Shown piece after piece: positions 1 to 11,958 of a stretch of 64,000 nt of DNA. The notes under the pieces are model-generated. The model was not told where the DNA came from and did no database searches. It saw only the letters and a list, made by a program, of their open reading frames with translations. This stretch comes from Entomortierella parvispora (taxonomy: Eukaryota > Mortierellomycota > Mortierellomycetes > Mortierellales > Mortierellaceae), in the NCBI GenBank assembly GCA_963573315.1, contig OY752151.1:1116001-1180000 (forward strand), written 5' to 3'. A program made the position numbers and the translations under genes. Position 1 is the stretch's first letter. Each line of letters begins with the position of its first letter.

Positions 1-1204
1 TCTGTGTGTCCATCCTTCGCTCTCTCTTTCGCTCTCTCTCTCTCTGGGATGCTCGTCCGCCCACCCGCCCTATGCACACACACAGACACACACATAGTGT
101 CCAACTGATCATGATCCATCGATCCATCTCGACAATGCATGCACGCATGCTTCCATCACGTTGCTGCCACAGACGCGTTTTTTTGAAACACATACCAATA
201 GAGACGGCGGGCGCGGTGCTGTGGTGAGATTAAGGAACGAAAAGGACTTTTGTACAGGTGGAGAGGGGTGAGGAAGAAAGTCAAACAGGAACAAAGAAGA
301 AGAAGAAAAAAAAGGGTGGAGCGTCCAATTTATACATAGACAGGGCCATGCCCTGCCCAACTGCATGTTTTTTCCTTCCCCTCGTTGCCCTTGGCAGACA
401 GACCGTCGCTAATAATATCCGTGCGCTACAACACCACGACAACACAATCTGATCACAGGCCATTGCCTGTCTTTCTTTCCTTCTTCGCCTCCTCTGTCCT
501 CTACCGTCATCGTCACCCTGGACGACTGGCAACAGCGCACTGCGTTCTTGATCGTATTCATCGCGTGTTGCGCCAGGCTTTTTCTGGCCAACCTTCATAA
601 ACAGGAAACGCATGCGTTGGGCTGTGCGGGGGCGATGATGACACTGCCTCATGGACACAGGCCCGTCTATTCTTACCAGCCAATCATCGGCAGTCGAGAT
701 CCAAAAGTCCTCTTCGCTCGCACTCCGTGTTTGTCTTTAAAGAGGATCTCCTCCTCTCCTTCCCTCGTCAGTGTCCGGCACAGCGATGACTGAGGATCGA
801 ATCGATTCTCAGGTCCACGCCAACAACACTCTACCGGTTCACCTTCGATCGACAATGGATAGGGCACCACCCGTCCCTTGAAACACCACAACTCTATACT
901 CTTCACCGTTCCACGCGTCTGTCTTCCCAAATCAAGCGAACAATGCCCAAGCGTGCATGAAGGGCAACTGACTTGTCCCTCTGCTTGCCTTGTGCCCTGG
1001 AACCATCCAGAATAACAAGTGAAAATATCGCGCTGGGACCACCACCTTGCCTTCTTTTTCCCGCACCGTCAGGCATAGTCATTGCTTCGGGTGGCAAAGT
1101 ACATTTGACGTGGCATTTCTTTATTTAGCCAAGGTCAACTCAGCCAGTCTCCCCTTGAGTTGGCCACAGTCAAACGAACATGGACTTGCCTGCGCCTCAA
1201 TTGA
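1..1204. other. no gene recognised; simple repeats
   Basis: The first 100 bases carry CT-rich and CA-rich microsatellite sequence (CTCTCT near 20-45, ACACAC near 70-95). The remainder has only short overlapping open frames in several phases with no recognisable protein, and pyrimidine-rich stretches typical of fungal promoters. It could hold the end or start of a gene outside the window, but nothing supports one. Confidence 0.5.
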
Positions 1205-1211
1205 TATAAAA
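1205..1211 (+). promoter_or_regulatory. TATA box of the 175-aa gene
   Basis: TATAAAA lies 70 bp upstream of the ATG at 1281, a normal place for a TATA element in a gene with a short leader. It is the main reason to choose 1281 over an upstream start. Confidence 0.45.
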
Positions 1212-1280
1212 GCATCCCTGTTCCCACATCGAAGATGGAAAACTACAAGAAAAGCCTCCACGAGACACATATTCAACTCA

Positions 1281-1808
1281 ATGCACGCTCCTTCAACAGC
1301 AACCATCCGAGCCAAGTCAAGCAGGGTCACGGCCACGAAAAACCGTCGCGTTATTCTCGTTCGTCACATCTCTCTCAAGGCCGAGCCAAAGATAAACAAC
1401 AGCCGCACTGCCAATGAAACACCACTACAACGCCATCATGATCACGACAGTCTATACTCCTTGCGTTCGCACGCCTCCAAAAGTTCACTGGCTCTATCAG
1501 ACCATGGAAGCGTCAAAAGTCACCACAGCAACTCACATCACCATTACCTCGACAAGGATGGCGAAATCTATGAAACAAGCGACCTTCCACGAGGTCGACC
1601 AGAGCCGACGCTGTCCGTCAAAGACAAGGCAAATCAACAAGACCAACCTGTCAAAAAGTCGAGGCTAAACAAGCCGCGAGTGCACTTTTCAAAACAAGGC
1701 ACTGCCGCCGTCAGCCGTCGTGCTTCGGTCTCTAGCCTCTCTCGCACCCTTCTTGGAGATCTTCTCCATCGACACCGCCAGCGCACCCTTCATGCACCAT
1801 TAGCATAG
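1281..1808 (+). CDS. hypothetical basic, Ser/His-rich protein
   Basis: This single open frame would encode 175 aa. I recognise no family. It is rich in Ser, His, Lys and Arg, with a His-rich stretch near residues 90-100 and a basic C-terminal half, and no membrane segment or signal peptide. The frame stays open upstream to 1047, but the TATAAAA at 1205 and the position of the ATG favour 1281. The stop is followed by AATAATAATAAA-type sequence that could serve as a polyadenylation signal. It may be a small nuclear or cytosolic disordered protein, or the last exon of a longer gene; codon bias could not be measured. Confidence 0.4.
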   Translation: MHAPSTATIRAKSSRVTATKNRRVILVRHISLKAEPKINNSRTANETPLQRHHDHDSLYSLRSHASKSSLALSDHGSVKSHHSNSHHHYLDKDGEIYETSDLPRGRPEPTLSVKDKANQQDQPVKKSRLNKPRVHFSKQGTAAVSRRASVSSLSRTLLGDLLHRHRQRTLHAPLA

Positions 1809-2302
1809 AGAAAAGAAGAAGAATAATAATAAACAGTTCCAAGCGCCCGCATCTTTCGTACCGCAATGTCGGCTCTAAAGTGGAGAAGGCACAAAAAACC
1901 AAGATTGCTGGTTTTTTTTTTGGCAACAGGAGCTCGTGTCCCATTATAATCCGTCTTGGCGGCTCTAGTTCCAAAGACCCGTGGGAGATCTTTTGGCTTT
2001 TATCTTGAGCCAGAAAAGCAGCTCCACCTTGTGTTCAATCTTGCCCCCCGTCCCGTCTTCGCATGTGAGAACGAAAGACAGATCTTTATTGTCTGACCGC
2101 AGATCCACAACGTCCATCTGCGCTCGGCCGAGCACAAAAAGGAGAGCTTTATTTTTCTCGTGTTCGGCTTGCCCTCACCCCACAACTTTCTTTTAATTCC
2201 TTTCCTCTGCGACCCCTCTCCCGTCTCTTTCTTTTCTTCAGTTCTCTCCACTTTCACTCGACCCATCACTACCGCTACCACTAGACAACAGCGATTTCCA
2301 GG

Positions 2303-3319
2303 ATGCCACCTACGACCATGAACCAGATCTTGCTCAAGATGCCCCCACCCGTCTTGCAATACGCTGCCAACTTGATCTCGTTCTACTTTCAACACATTCG
2401 ACCTCATCAGGCTATGGTCCGAAAGCACCTCCGTCGATTGATCTTGCTGGTCTTTTTGCTCAACTTCAAGTCCCTCCCCGGTGTCTTCCACGCCAAGATG
2501 GGCCTTCGCATCGCCGCCGTTCAGCTGTACTCGTTGCGTCATCGTCAAGGATTCAGGATCAAACCCACAGACACAAGCATCGTCCGTGAACGTGTTTGGG
2601 TTGATGACCTCGACCTTAACTTTCACTTTTCAAACAGGTACAGCATCCTATCCTCCTGTTTTACACTGTCAGCATTGGCTGGAATGGCGCGCTTTATTTT
2701 CTCAGGGACAGCGACAAAGGAAAACCCAGATTTGATATAGCTAAAAAGAATCAAACACGGAACCTAACACTTTTTGTTTCCCTCCTTTTCTCTCTTTGTT
2801 AGCTCCTATGGCAAGAACTGCGATTACGCTCGTGTCAAGTACGTAACGTCGCTCTTGGGTCCCACCGTTCTGCCACTGCACCCTCTCCGAAAGATCTCGT
2901 TTGCGTTGGGAGGCAACCAGATGTGGTTCAAGAAGGAGATCACATTGTTCCAATCGTACGAGATCCGAACCCGACTCTTGACTTGGAACCAAAAATGGTT
3001 TGTCATTGAACACCGCATGTACACCCCAAGCTCCGGCCCCAACCAGACACTGTGTGCAATTGGCATCTCCAAGTTTGTGTTGAAATACGCCGGCGGATCT
3101 TGGAAGAACAAGACCATCCCCTTCTTGGAGGCTCTGGAAATGGTCGGTCATGATGTCAGGGAATTGAGGGCTTTGGAGGCCAAATCTGATAATGGAAACG
3201 TGGTCCTTTGGCCAAAGGAACATCTCGAGTTCAAGTCCTTTGAGGGCTGGACCGACCGAGGCGCTGCTGTCGGCAATGGACTCGACTTGTGTGAGCACAT
3301 GTTGCTCCAGCAGGAGTAG
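2303..3319 (+). CDS. THEM6-like acyl-CoA thioesterase (hot-dog fold)
   Basis: Two exons, 2303-2637 and 2803-3319, join in phase 2 across a 165-bp GT-AG intron to give 283 aa. The join restores the motif DLDLNFHFSNSSYGKNCDYA, which matches the catalytic-helix region of the THEM6/4HBT-like thioesterase family (typically DLD..xHMNNxxY...DxAR). An N-terminal hydrophobic segment near residues 45-58 (LILLVFLLNF) suggests membrane anchoring, as in THEM6. The family is expected to hydrolyse acyl-CoA or a related thioester, but the substrate is unknown. The stop is only 73 bp from the stop of the convergently transcribed ALG2 gene. Confidence 0.8.
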
Positions 3320-3392
3320 ATCTGGCAGGAGAACACACATGTCCGATTAAAGTAACAATTGAATTTTTGAAAAGAAAAAAATGTTTTATTTC

Positions 3393-5123
3393 TCACCAGC
3401 GGTAGAATAGGATGGACAGGAACACCGCTATCACTGAAAAGAGAATGACAGGTTTCATTTTCCCAAGAGGCCCCTGGGGACTCCGAGAGCTGGTTTGAAG
3501 TCGTACCATGAGACTGTTCAGTTGGTTGACAAAAGCATCCAACGAAAACAAACTAATGACGCGGTCATGACCAGCCTGACCCATCACTTTCAGTTCGTGC
3601 TTCGTCTTGCTCATCAGTGTCGCGAGTGCCTCCGTCCAGACCTTTTCCTCGGGTGCACGCAAGTAACCTGTGACGCCATCCAAGATGGATTCTGTGGGTC
3701 CACCAGAGTTCACAGCAACGACTGGGCAGTGCATGTACATGGCTTCCACGGGAACAATTCCAAAATGTTCGTTTGTCGGGGTATAAAGGAGCGCCTGCGC
3801 TTGTTGAAGGAGATACAGTTTCTGCGCGTCCGAGATTGACTGCAAGAACAAGACCTGTGTCGTTGGTGGGACTGGTTTATCTGCTTGCCCTGCAGCCAGC
3901 GTAAAAGTCCTGAGCGAGTGCTTCTCAGCGAGCTGTACCAACTCTAGATGGTGCTCAACATTCTCGGGTACGCGAGTATCGTATCCTCCAGCAATGACTA
4001 ACCGAATATTGTCGGATTGGTCTCCAGCTTCCTTCAAGAGTCGTGCAAAGGCATTGATGGCCAGATTGATATCTTTCTTGCGCTCGTAACGGTTGATGGA
4101 AAGGAATGTCATCTTGTGGGATTCTAGCACCTCGATCTCGGGCAGAGTCTCGTCTACAGTCCTGTCAAACTTTTCAAACTGGATGCTCGGGTACAATACT
4201 TCCGGGACCTGTCGCAGTATCTTGAATGACTCCTTGAAGATATTTGCTGTGAATTTGCTGTTAACGACGATTGTGTCTGCCATACCTAACGTTCCAATTG
4301 TGACGAACTCTGCAGTTAGCTAATGAAAGATTAGATCTGCGAGGACAACTCCGGCGCTCATTGACATTTGGTTACCAGTGGTGAGCTCTTCGATGAAATC
4401 CACGGGCACGCGGTAGAGCTTTTTGAGGAAGGACTCTCTCTTGGTCAACAGTTTATCGGGAAAATGACAGTAGAAAAATATCTTTGCTCCGGTCCAGCGG
4501 AGTAAAGGGATCGAGACCGAGAGTTGATCCACGAAAATCACGTCGAACTGCTCCTCCTCCTCCTCACTAGACGCGTTTTTGCTGCTGCTCGTGCTGTTGA
4601 TGCCAAGCATCAATATGATCCACGCCAAATGCAAGTTCCTGAGGATGGCGCAAACAATGTAGAATCGCCCCATAATGGTCCTTGGTACAATTGTGTTCCC
4701 TCCAACACGAACAGTCAACGTTCCTACGAAACAGGCAAAAGAAGACGAGGTTTGAGTTTCAGTTCCTTGTTTCGATACGCCATCCTTCCTGACCAACGAA
4801 CATACCATCGCGTGTTTCTTCAAAGCAGTGAGTGGGATCATGATGGGATGTGTACATGACCACCTTGTGCCCTAGGTTCTGGAGGCCGACTGCGGCGTCT
4901 ACAACTAGTCTCTCTGCGCCACCTACATTGATCAGATACGAAGAACGGCGATCAGTCTCTGGGGTTGAACTCGCGAGAAAGGAAGAGGGAAGAAACACAA
5001 AAGCACAGAACACGTACCGATGCCCAGGTCAGGATGCAGGAAAGCAATGCGCAACGGTGCTTGCACCGGGCTCGATGCAGCCTCTTTGCTTACGGGGGAA
5101 GGAGGTCCAGCAGGCTGGGTCAT
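3393..5123 (-). CDS. ALG2: alpha-1,3/1,6-mannosyltransferase Alg2
   Basis: Four exons on the minus strand (5123-5018, 4922-4806, 4723-4376, 4285-3393) join in frame to 487 aa, the usual Alg2 length. Alg2 adds the second and third mannoses to the lipid-linked oligosaccharide on the cytosolic face of the ER, a step of N-glycosylation. The first splice restores the hallmark [17 protein letters not shown], the third restores [15 protein letters not shown], and the GT-B acceptor site motif EHFGIVPVE (E-x7-E) lies near residue 363. A C-terminal hydrophobic segment ([19 protein letters not shown]) is a membrane anchor as in yeast Alg2. The ATG is formed at the edge of a pentanucleotide repeat (next feature). 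A Glu-rich tract (SSEEEEEQ) is encoded in exon 3. Confidence 0.93.
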
Positions 5124-5158
5124 GGGATGGGATGGGATGGGATGGGATGGGATGGGAT
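5124..5158. repeat. pentanucleotide tandem repeat (GGGAT)7
   Basis: Seven perfect GGGAT units lie directly against the ALG2 start codon; read on the coding strand they are ATCCC units, so the leader ends ...CCCATCCCATG. Repeat-number changes would alter the leader without touching the protein. Confidence 0.9.
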
Positions 5159-6690
5159 GAACGGATGGAGGGTTGGGGTGTGGTTTTGGTGGCGGGAGAA
5201 GCGAGATGTGCTTGCAGAGTGACCCTACACAGCGAGCGCGAGCCCAGTGCGTGTTACAGATGCGATCAACCTGGCTCTCTTACGTCACATTTTTTTTTTC
5301 GGGCCTCTGGCCCATGCCCCCATGATCCTCTCTGTTGCTTGCCCAGATTCGTTCTGGAAACAACACCGAGAATTAATTAGGTGAAGAGAAGGGCAAGCAA
5401 CTCCGTCCCCACAGAGAGATAAAGACAGAGACAATCATTAGGATTTCAAAAATTACTTCCTTCTATATAGGTTCTCTTGTTTATTGCTACAACAACGATG
5501 ACTGACCCAAGATCTGACAGCATATCGTTCCATGACGACGGCTTTCAAGGTTTCTTCGGAATCGCTCCTCCACAACTTCCCCCGCTTGTGGGACGGTTTT
5601 GTGGTCTCGACATCTCACTTACAGCTATCGAGACAACCTATGTCGCGATCGAGGACGACAAGTATTTACGGCTAGTCAACAACTTTTTCAACGCTACTCT
5701 TGGCTCCAAGAGCAGTGGCCGACTTTACTGTGAAGCTACTAGAACGATAATGATGGGCGCTTGGTCAATACGCGGCCCGAAAATCAACTTCTGATGAGAG
5801 GTGAAAGGAAGTATGCGAAGCCGTGACAGGATTTCATGATGCAGAAGCCATCGCGGCTTATCAACATAACCGCATCAAGGACACACTTGCTCAAAGACCT
5901 GCTATTGTTCAGCAACGCCCCCTGTATCGTGATGCTGGGCATCTATCCAATGTTTTACCTCATCACTGTTACAGAAATGCTCCCCCAGGCCGTTGCTATA
6001 GGTCACCCTTGCCCTGTTGGCACACAGGTGGCAAAATTCCCTATCCCTCCGTCGAAGGCATTATTAGAGACACTCTCTACGACCGGCAGAAGAGATTGCG
6101 AATTATGCAGGCATACATCGCTTTCCAAAGCGCTTCCTGTAAGAATGCCAGACCTTCCAAATAAAGTGGACAATCCATGTGCTGCATGTGCAATCAGGAA
6201 TAGTTCTCTTACGTCACCATTTGGGCCATATGGCCCAGAGACACAGATGGAGATCAGCGCCTCCCATTAACAAGCACACATCTGACCTATTGTTTCTCGT
6301 GTTGGTCTGGTTGCTTCTTGCTCATCTTCCTCTCCTTTTCTCTCCTTTTCTCGCCCTTTTCGCTCGCTCTTATCTTTTTTTTTCTTTCTTCCTTCCTCTC
6401 CTCCCCTCCTTTCCTTCCTTCTCAACTTCCATTCCTATCGCCCTCCCCGCAAGACAAGGACCGACCGCCAAAGACGAACTCCTGCCGACCGACCCAGCCT
6501 CGAGACAAGGATTCGCTCTGGAAACAACACCTGGAATTCATTAGCAGGAGAACGGACAAAGTCAAGCAACTCTATCCCCACAGGGCAAACGACCCAATTC
6601 GCGGAAAGCGCTGCACATACGAGGCTTGCTCTCCCACCACACTCCACCCCATCGAGCCCCAATCCCTTACCCAAGGACACGACTTGTAAC
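5159..6690. other. intergenic region with diverged partial duplication
   Basis: This 1.5 kb lies between divergently transcribed ALG2 and SPT6. A stretch at about 5277-5425 resembles 6207-6590, the SPT6 leader: both hold CTCTTACGTCAC, then a GGGCC..TGGCCC motif, then TCTGGAAACAACACC followed by AATT, and later GCAAGCAACTC and CCCCACAG. Between them are short open frames: 5507-5794 on the plus strand (95 aa, no recognised domain) and overlapping frames at 5823-6270. None has convincing coding evidence. The segment at 6320-6430 is a pyrimidine tract typical of a fungal promoter. Confidence 0.6.
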
Positions 6691-9600
6691 ATGTCTGACG
6701 ACGAACGCAGAAACTCTTCTGATGAGGAAGGCGAAGAAGTCGGTTTCGACGACTCTGACCGCGACGACTCTGAAGAAGAAGAGGAGGATGACGAGGAGGA
6801 GATCAAGAGAGTAAGTTCTTCTCTCGGCGATAGGAGGGAGTCATCATTGAAAGAGCCCTGGGACACCCACTCGTCCACTCTGATCAACTACCAACACCGC
6901 AGGAATATGCATCTATGCCCTTTTCACTGACTCTTATCCCACAAATCCTTTTTTACCCGCGCTTTAGGTCCGAGATGGATTTATTGTTGATGATGACGAG
7001 GAAGAGGACGACGAAGACGAAGGGATCGTCCGCAGATCCAAAAAGAAAAAGAGAAGAAAAGAAACAATCGGTAAACACTTGATCTGAGCGGATGAAATCG
7101 AACCCTCCTAAGAGTGTACGAGCAAGCAGTAGCTGACTGGATTATCCCACTATCTTTACCACCAATAGAGTCTGATGTCGACGAGGAAGATTTGGCCCTC
7201 ATGGAGGAGAATACAGGTGTCAAAATCCAGCGTCCAGAGGTGAGAATCGACATTGGGATTCGCGTTGCTCGTATGCACGATCGCAAGCACTGACCGTTTT
7301 TCTATCGTACATGTTGCGGTACCCTTCATTTAGAAATTCAAACGTCTGAAGAAACGTCGCCAAGAAGAAGATGAAGACGAGGACATGTCAGGATCGAAGC
7401 ATGATGCTCTTCAGAAAATTTTTGACGACCCAGAGGACGACGAGGGCTTGGACGACCGCGGTGGCTATGACGACGAAATGGATCGCTTCATTGACGACGA
7501 CGAGGACGAGGACGAGGACATTGACGACAGGCATCGTGACCGCCGTGAGAAGGCTCCCGTCAAGCCTAGAGCCCGCAGAGCCCCAATCGAGGGACTGAGC
7601 GAAGAGTAAGATTAAGGACAATAGTTTATCGCGACACCATCTGCTGATATTAACGACTTTCAAATGGCATCTTTTGTTTTAGGGTCTGGGGCGAATGGTA
7701 CGAAGTTTTTGGAGATGGAGGAGACTATGCCTACGCTCTTGGAAAGGAGAACGGTGATGACACCTACTATGATCAAAAGCCTGAGCCACGTCTCAAGGAC
7801 GTCTTTGAACCTGGTGTTTTGGCCGAACGCATGATGACGGACACGGATGAAATCATTCGTGCAAAGGATGTTCCAGAGCGAATGCAGCTTCGTCGTGGAA
7901 TTCAAGCGGACCGAGTGCTCACGGACGATGAGATTGAGGAGGAAGCCTACTGGGTTACAACTCAGATGAACCATCACAGGAAGGGCGTGGATCAGCAACA
8001 TTTCCTTGATGTCAACGTAAAGTATGTTCTAAAGTTCATGTCGCAGGAACTTTTGGAGGTTCCATTCATCGAGACACACCGCCGCGACTACTTTACCAAC
8101 GTGGCAGGACAAAAATTGACGGAGCTGTTGTCGCGTGACGATCTTTGGTACATTTACGATATGGATTTAAAGTTCCGTTCCTTCCTGGAGCGCCGAGAAA
8201 CCCTCAAGGCCTTAGTGGAAAAGCTAAACATCAACGACAGCTACCTCTCGGAACATATCGAACGTGTTACGAAATTGGAAGAACTTGGCGATATCTTTGA
8301 CTACGTCAACCTGCGCTTCGCCAAGCAGATTGACAAAGCCAAGGCCTTCAAACGTCCAGGATCAGGTGGCGCGTATGACCTCGCCAAACGTGAACAGATC
8401 GCTGGATTCATCAAACTCCTTGATGTCGACGCACCCAAGTTTGGAAAATGTCTAGAGGAGAGTCGCAACATCAGTTTCCCTGACGATCCTCAAGCCGATC
8501 CCAAAGTAGCAGCTCAAGACTACGTAACAGATGTCGGCGGATTTAACTCGCCTGACAGAGTCATCACCTTGGCCATGAACATGTGCTCTCAGGAAATCGC
8601 CGTGGACCCAGTCGTGCGCAAACAGATCCGGTCCAAATTTGACAACGCTGCCTGTGTGACCGTGACCCCAACGGAAAAGGGAGCTGGTATCATCGATGAA
8701 CTTCATCCTTATTATCCCTTCAAGCGACTCAACCAAAAGTATGTTCGCGACTTCCATGACGGCCAATTCTTGCAGATTCTGCAAGCCCAATCGGAAGGTC
8801 TTGTCAAGTTCGAGATCAAGATCCCAAATGAGGCCGAGTACCTTAAGTCGGTCGCAGACTTTATGTTAAGCGACGGCACATCCGAGACTACCGAAAAGTG
8901 GAACGACCTCCGTCGTAAGATTGTCACAACCGCACTGAAGGACCAAGTCCTGGTCTTGCTGGAACGAAGCATGACTGAGCAGTTGCGTTCGCAGGCAGAG
9001 GAATGGGTTGCCAAAAAATGCCAAGTTGCCTTGGAAGAGGTAGCGTGTCTCGGCCGCAGCAAGGTCTGGCATGTATATTGATGCAAAGGACTAGGCACTG
9101 ACTTGCATGCTTTCTTGTATTTACTTTCTAGAAATTGAACGTTGCACCTTATATGCCCCGAAATGTCAAATTTGATCGCGACTATGCCCCTCGAGTGGTT
9201 GCCATCTCCCATGGACCTGGAACGGCCAAGGATGCGATTCAGGTTGCTTTTGTGGATGACAAGGGCAAGTTTGCAGACCATAAGAAGATTGATTCCCTGC
9301 GCGATTCAAAATCCCAAAAGGAACTCCTTGACTTTTTGGATAACCGCCGGCCCGACGTCGTGGTTGTGGGTGGTTTCACCGTTATGACTCGTCGTCTGCT
9401 TGAGCAAGTGGAGAAGGTTGCCGCTGATCTCCGTGAATTGCGTGGAGATGACCTTTCAGTCATCATGATCAACGATGAGGTCGCCCGTCTTTACCAAAAC
9501 TCGAAGCGCGCCGCTGAAGATCACCCCGAGGCCAATCCCCTGACTCGGTACTGCATCAGCTTGGCTCGACTTGTTCAGAACCCCATGAACGAGTATGCTG

Positions 9601-11832
9601 CGCTTGGACAGGATTTGATCAGCATCCGTCAGCATCCTCTTCAGCACCTGGTTGGAGAAGATCGACTTCGAGAACTCCTCGACCGCGCTCTTATCAACAT
9701 CATCAATGCTGTTGGTATTGACTTTAATGCCGTTGTGGAATCCCCATACAAGGCACATATGCTCAAGTTCATCTGCGGTCTCGGACCCCGCAAGGCTCAG
9801 AGTTTGATCAAGAGCATAGAGGCCGACCAGCACAACGGAAGCTTGGACAAGCGTGGTGACCTCGTCATCAGGAAGTTGTTGACTTGGAACATTTTCATGA
9901 ACTGCTGCAGTTTCTTGCGCGTGCACACCAACTACGGCGGCGATGTCTTGGACGAGACTCGTATTCATTCTGAGGATTACAACTTGGCACGAAAGATGGC
10001 TGCGGATGCATTGGAGATTGACGAGGAAGGCCTTGAGGAATACGAGAATGCCTCTCAGCACGTCGAAGAGTTGATGAAGGACGATGGGGCTGAAAAGTTG
10101 AACGAGCTTTTGCTGGAGGATTACGCCCACCAGTTGGAGATGATTCAGCACAAGCCTAAGCGTATGACTCTTGAGACCATTAAGGTAGAACTCCAGCATC
10201 CCTTCAAGGATCCTCGCAGGACTTTTGAGCGTGCCTCGGCAGACCAGATCTTTACCATGCTGACCGGCGAAACGGATCAGACTCTCCGAGCGGGCTTTAT
10301 CGTGCCAGCTTTGGTGACGAGGATTCGGGACAAGAATGCAATGCTGCGTCTGGATTGTGGTGTTGATGCCATGCTTGCCATTCAGAACATTGCAGATTCC
10401 AAGATTGGAGCTATCAGTGATGTACTTTCAGAGGGCCAGACATTGCAGGTCAAGATCCTGAGGTTGGAGAAGGAAAAGTTCTTTGCAGATTGTACCTGCA
10501 AGGAGAGCGAGCTCCGCCATGGCGACCTTCAGGAGCGTATGCTACCACCTGACAGGATGTTTGACCAGTATGAGGAAGATCGGGCCCGAAACCAGATCAA
10601 CACCAAGGTCAAGAAGCAAAACTTTGTGGCGCGAAAGATCAACCACCCTCTGTTCAAGAACATGATGTCGGAAGAGGCGATGAAGTATCTCGCGGACAAG
10701 TCGCGAGGCGATCTTGTCATCCGTCCTTCTGCTAAGGGTGTTGACCATCTTGCAGTGACAGTCAAAATTGCTGATGATTTGTACAAGCATTACGGTAAGG
10801 ATTTGGGGGTAGAGGGGTAGAGGGTTGCTTGAGCATAACGAATGTAACTTTACTAACAAACATGGCATTTCCTGGACTATAGATATCTTGGAACTGGACA
10901 AGAAGGATGATGTCAGTTTGGGAAAGACTTTGAAAATTGACACCACAAAGTATAGCGATCTCGACGAGCTATTGGTCTCCCATATCGAGGCTATCCTTAG
11001 CAGAACAGATACGTTGATGCACAGTCCCAAGTATAAGGAGAACGCAGCAGAGTTGAGGTCGTTCTTGGAAACACAGACCAAGGCCAAGCCAGGCTCCGCA
11101 GTATATGGATTTACGCTGGACCGGAAATTCGCTGGCTACTTCCTGCTGGTCTTCAAACTGGGAGCCAAGGCTCCAATTGTGGAATGGCCGATCAAGGTAT
11201 TCCCTGATCATTATGTCCTTAGAGGCCCTACAAGCAAAGATTGCAGCGATGTAATCGCACTGTCGGATAGCTTTAAGGAGATGATGATGCAGAAAAATCG
11301 CCCCAAGCCCGCAGCCGCATCAGTACCAGCAGCGGCTTCTGCTGCGCCCTTGGCCAACAACCGGCCTCACTACAACAGCTACCACCACACCCCTTCGTCA
11401 CATGGAGCTGGAGCATATGGACATCATCCCTCCACAAACTCGTCCATGGGATCTCATCACTATGTGCCTCACCATGCACAGCCTGTAGCAGCACATCACC
11501 TCGGAGGTCACCAGGCAGCACCACCGATGCACCAGGCATCGTCTTCCTCTGGAGCTCCTTGGGGAACTCCTTGGGGAGGTGCATCGTGGACAGGCGCGCC
11601 CGGTGCGGGTGGACAGATGGGCGGCCCTTCGGGTGGCCACATGACAGGACCTCATCATCATGGCGGTGGTGGATATAGCTCACATGGAGACAGTCGCCAT
11701 GGTGGAGCCCATGGAGGGCCCCACGGCGGTGCCCATGACGCGTATGGCTCAAGGCCATCGCGCGCCCCCCCAACTCCCAGACGCTACATGCCTACACAGG
11801 GCCAGCCACATCCACAGCAGCCATACTATTAA
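6691..11832 (+). CDS. SPT6: transcription elongation factor and histone chaperone Spt6
   Basis: Seven exons (6691-6810, 6968-7070, 7169-7239, 7334-7605, 7683-9039, 9132-10794, 10883-11832) join in frame to 1,511 aa, within the Spt6 range. Spt6 travels with RNA polymerase II, binds histones and keeps chromatin intact behind it. The order of domains is diagnostic: a strongly acidic N-terminus with a basic K/R stretch, helical core, YqgF/RNase-H-like domain from about residue 660 (APRVVAISHGPG), helix-hairpin-helix near 830-880 (CGLGPRKAQSLI), S1 domain near 1030-1100, and tandem SH2 from about 1145, including NHPLFKNM and the phosphate-binding DLVIRPS. Residues after about 1330 are a Gly/His/Pro-rich disordered tail. 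Four of the six introns fall in the acidic N-terminal fifth. Confidence 0.96.
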
Positions 11833-11958
11833 GGCTTCTAGTTTGTTTTCCTTTCTTTTTTTCTTACTTTGTTCATTCAAATAAAAAGTGGCCTCCCGAG
11901 GTCAATGTATCTATCTAATCTGTTTCTCTCCGTGATTTATTGTGCGGTTCGCTCTATC

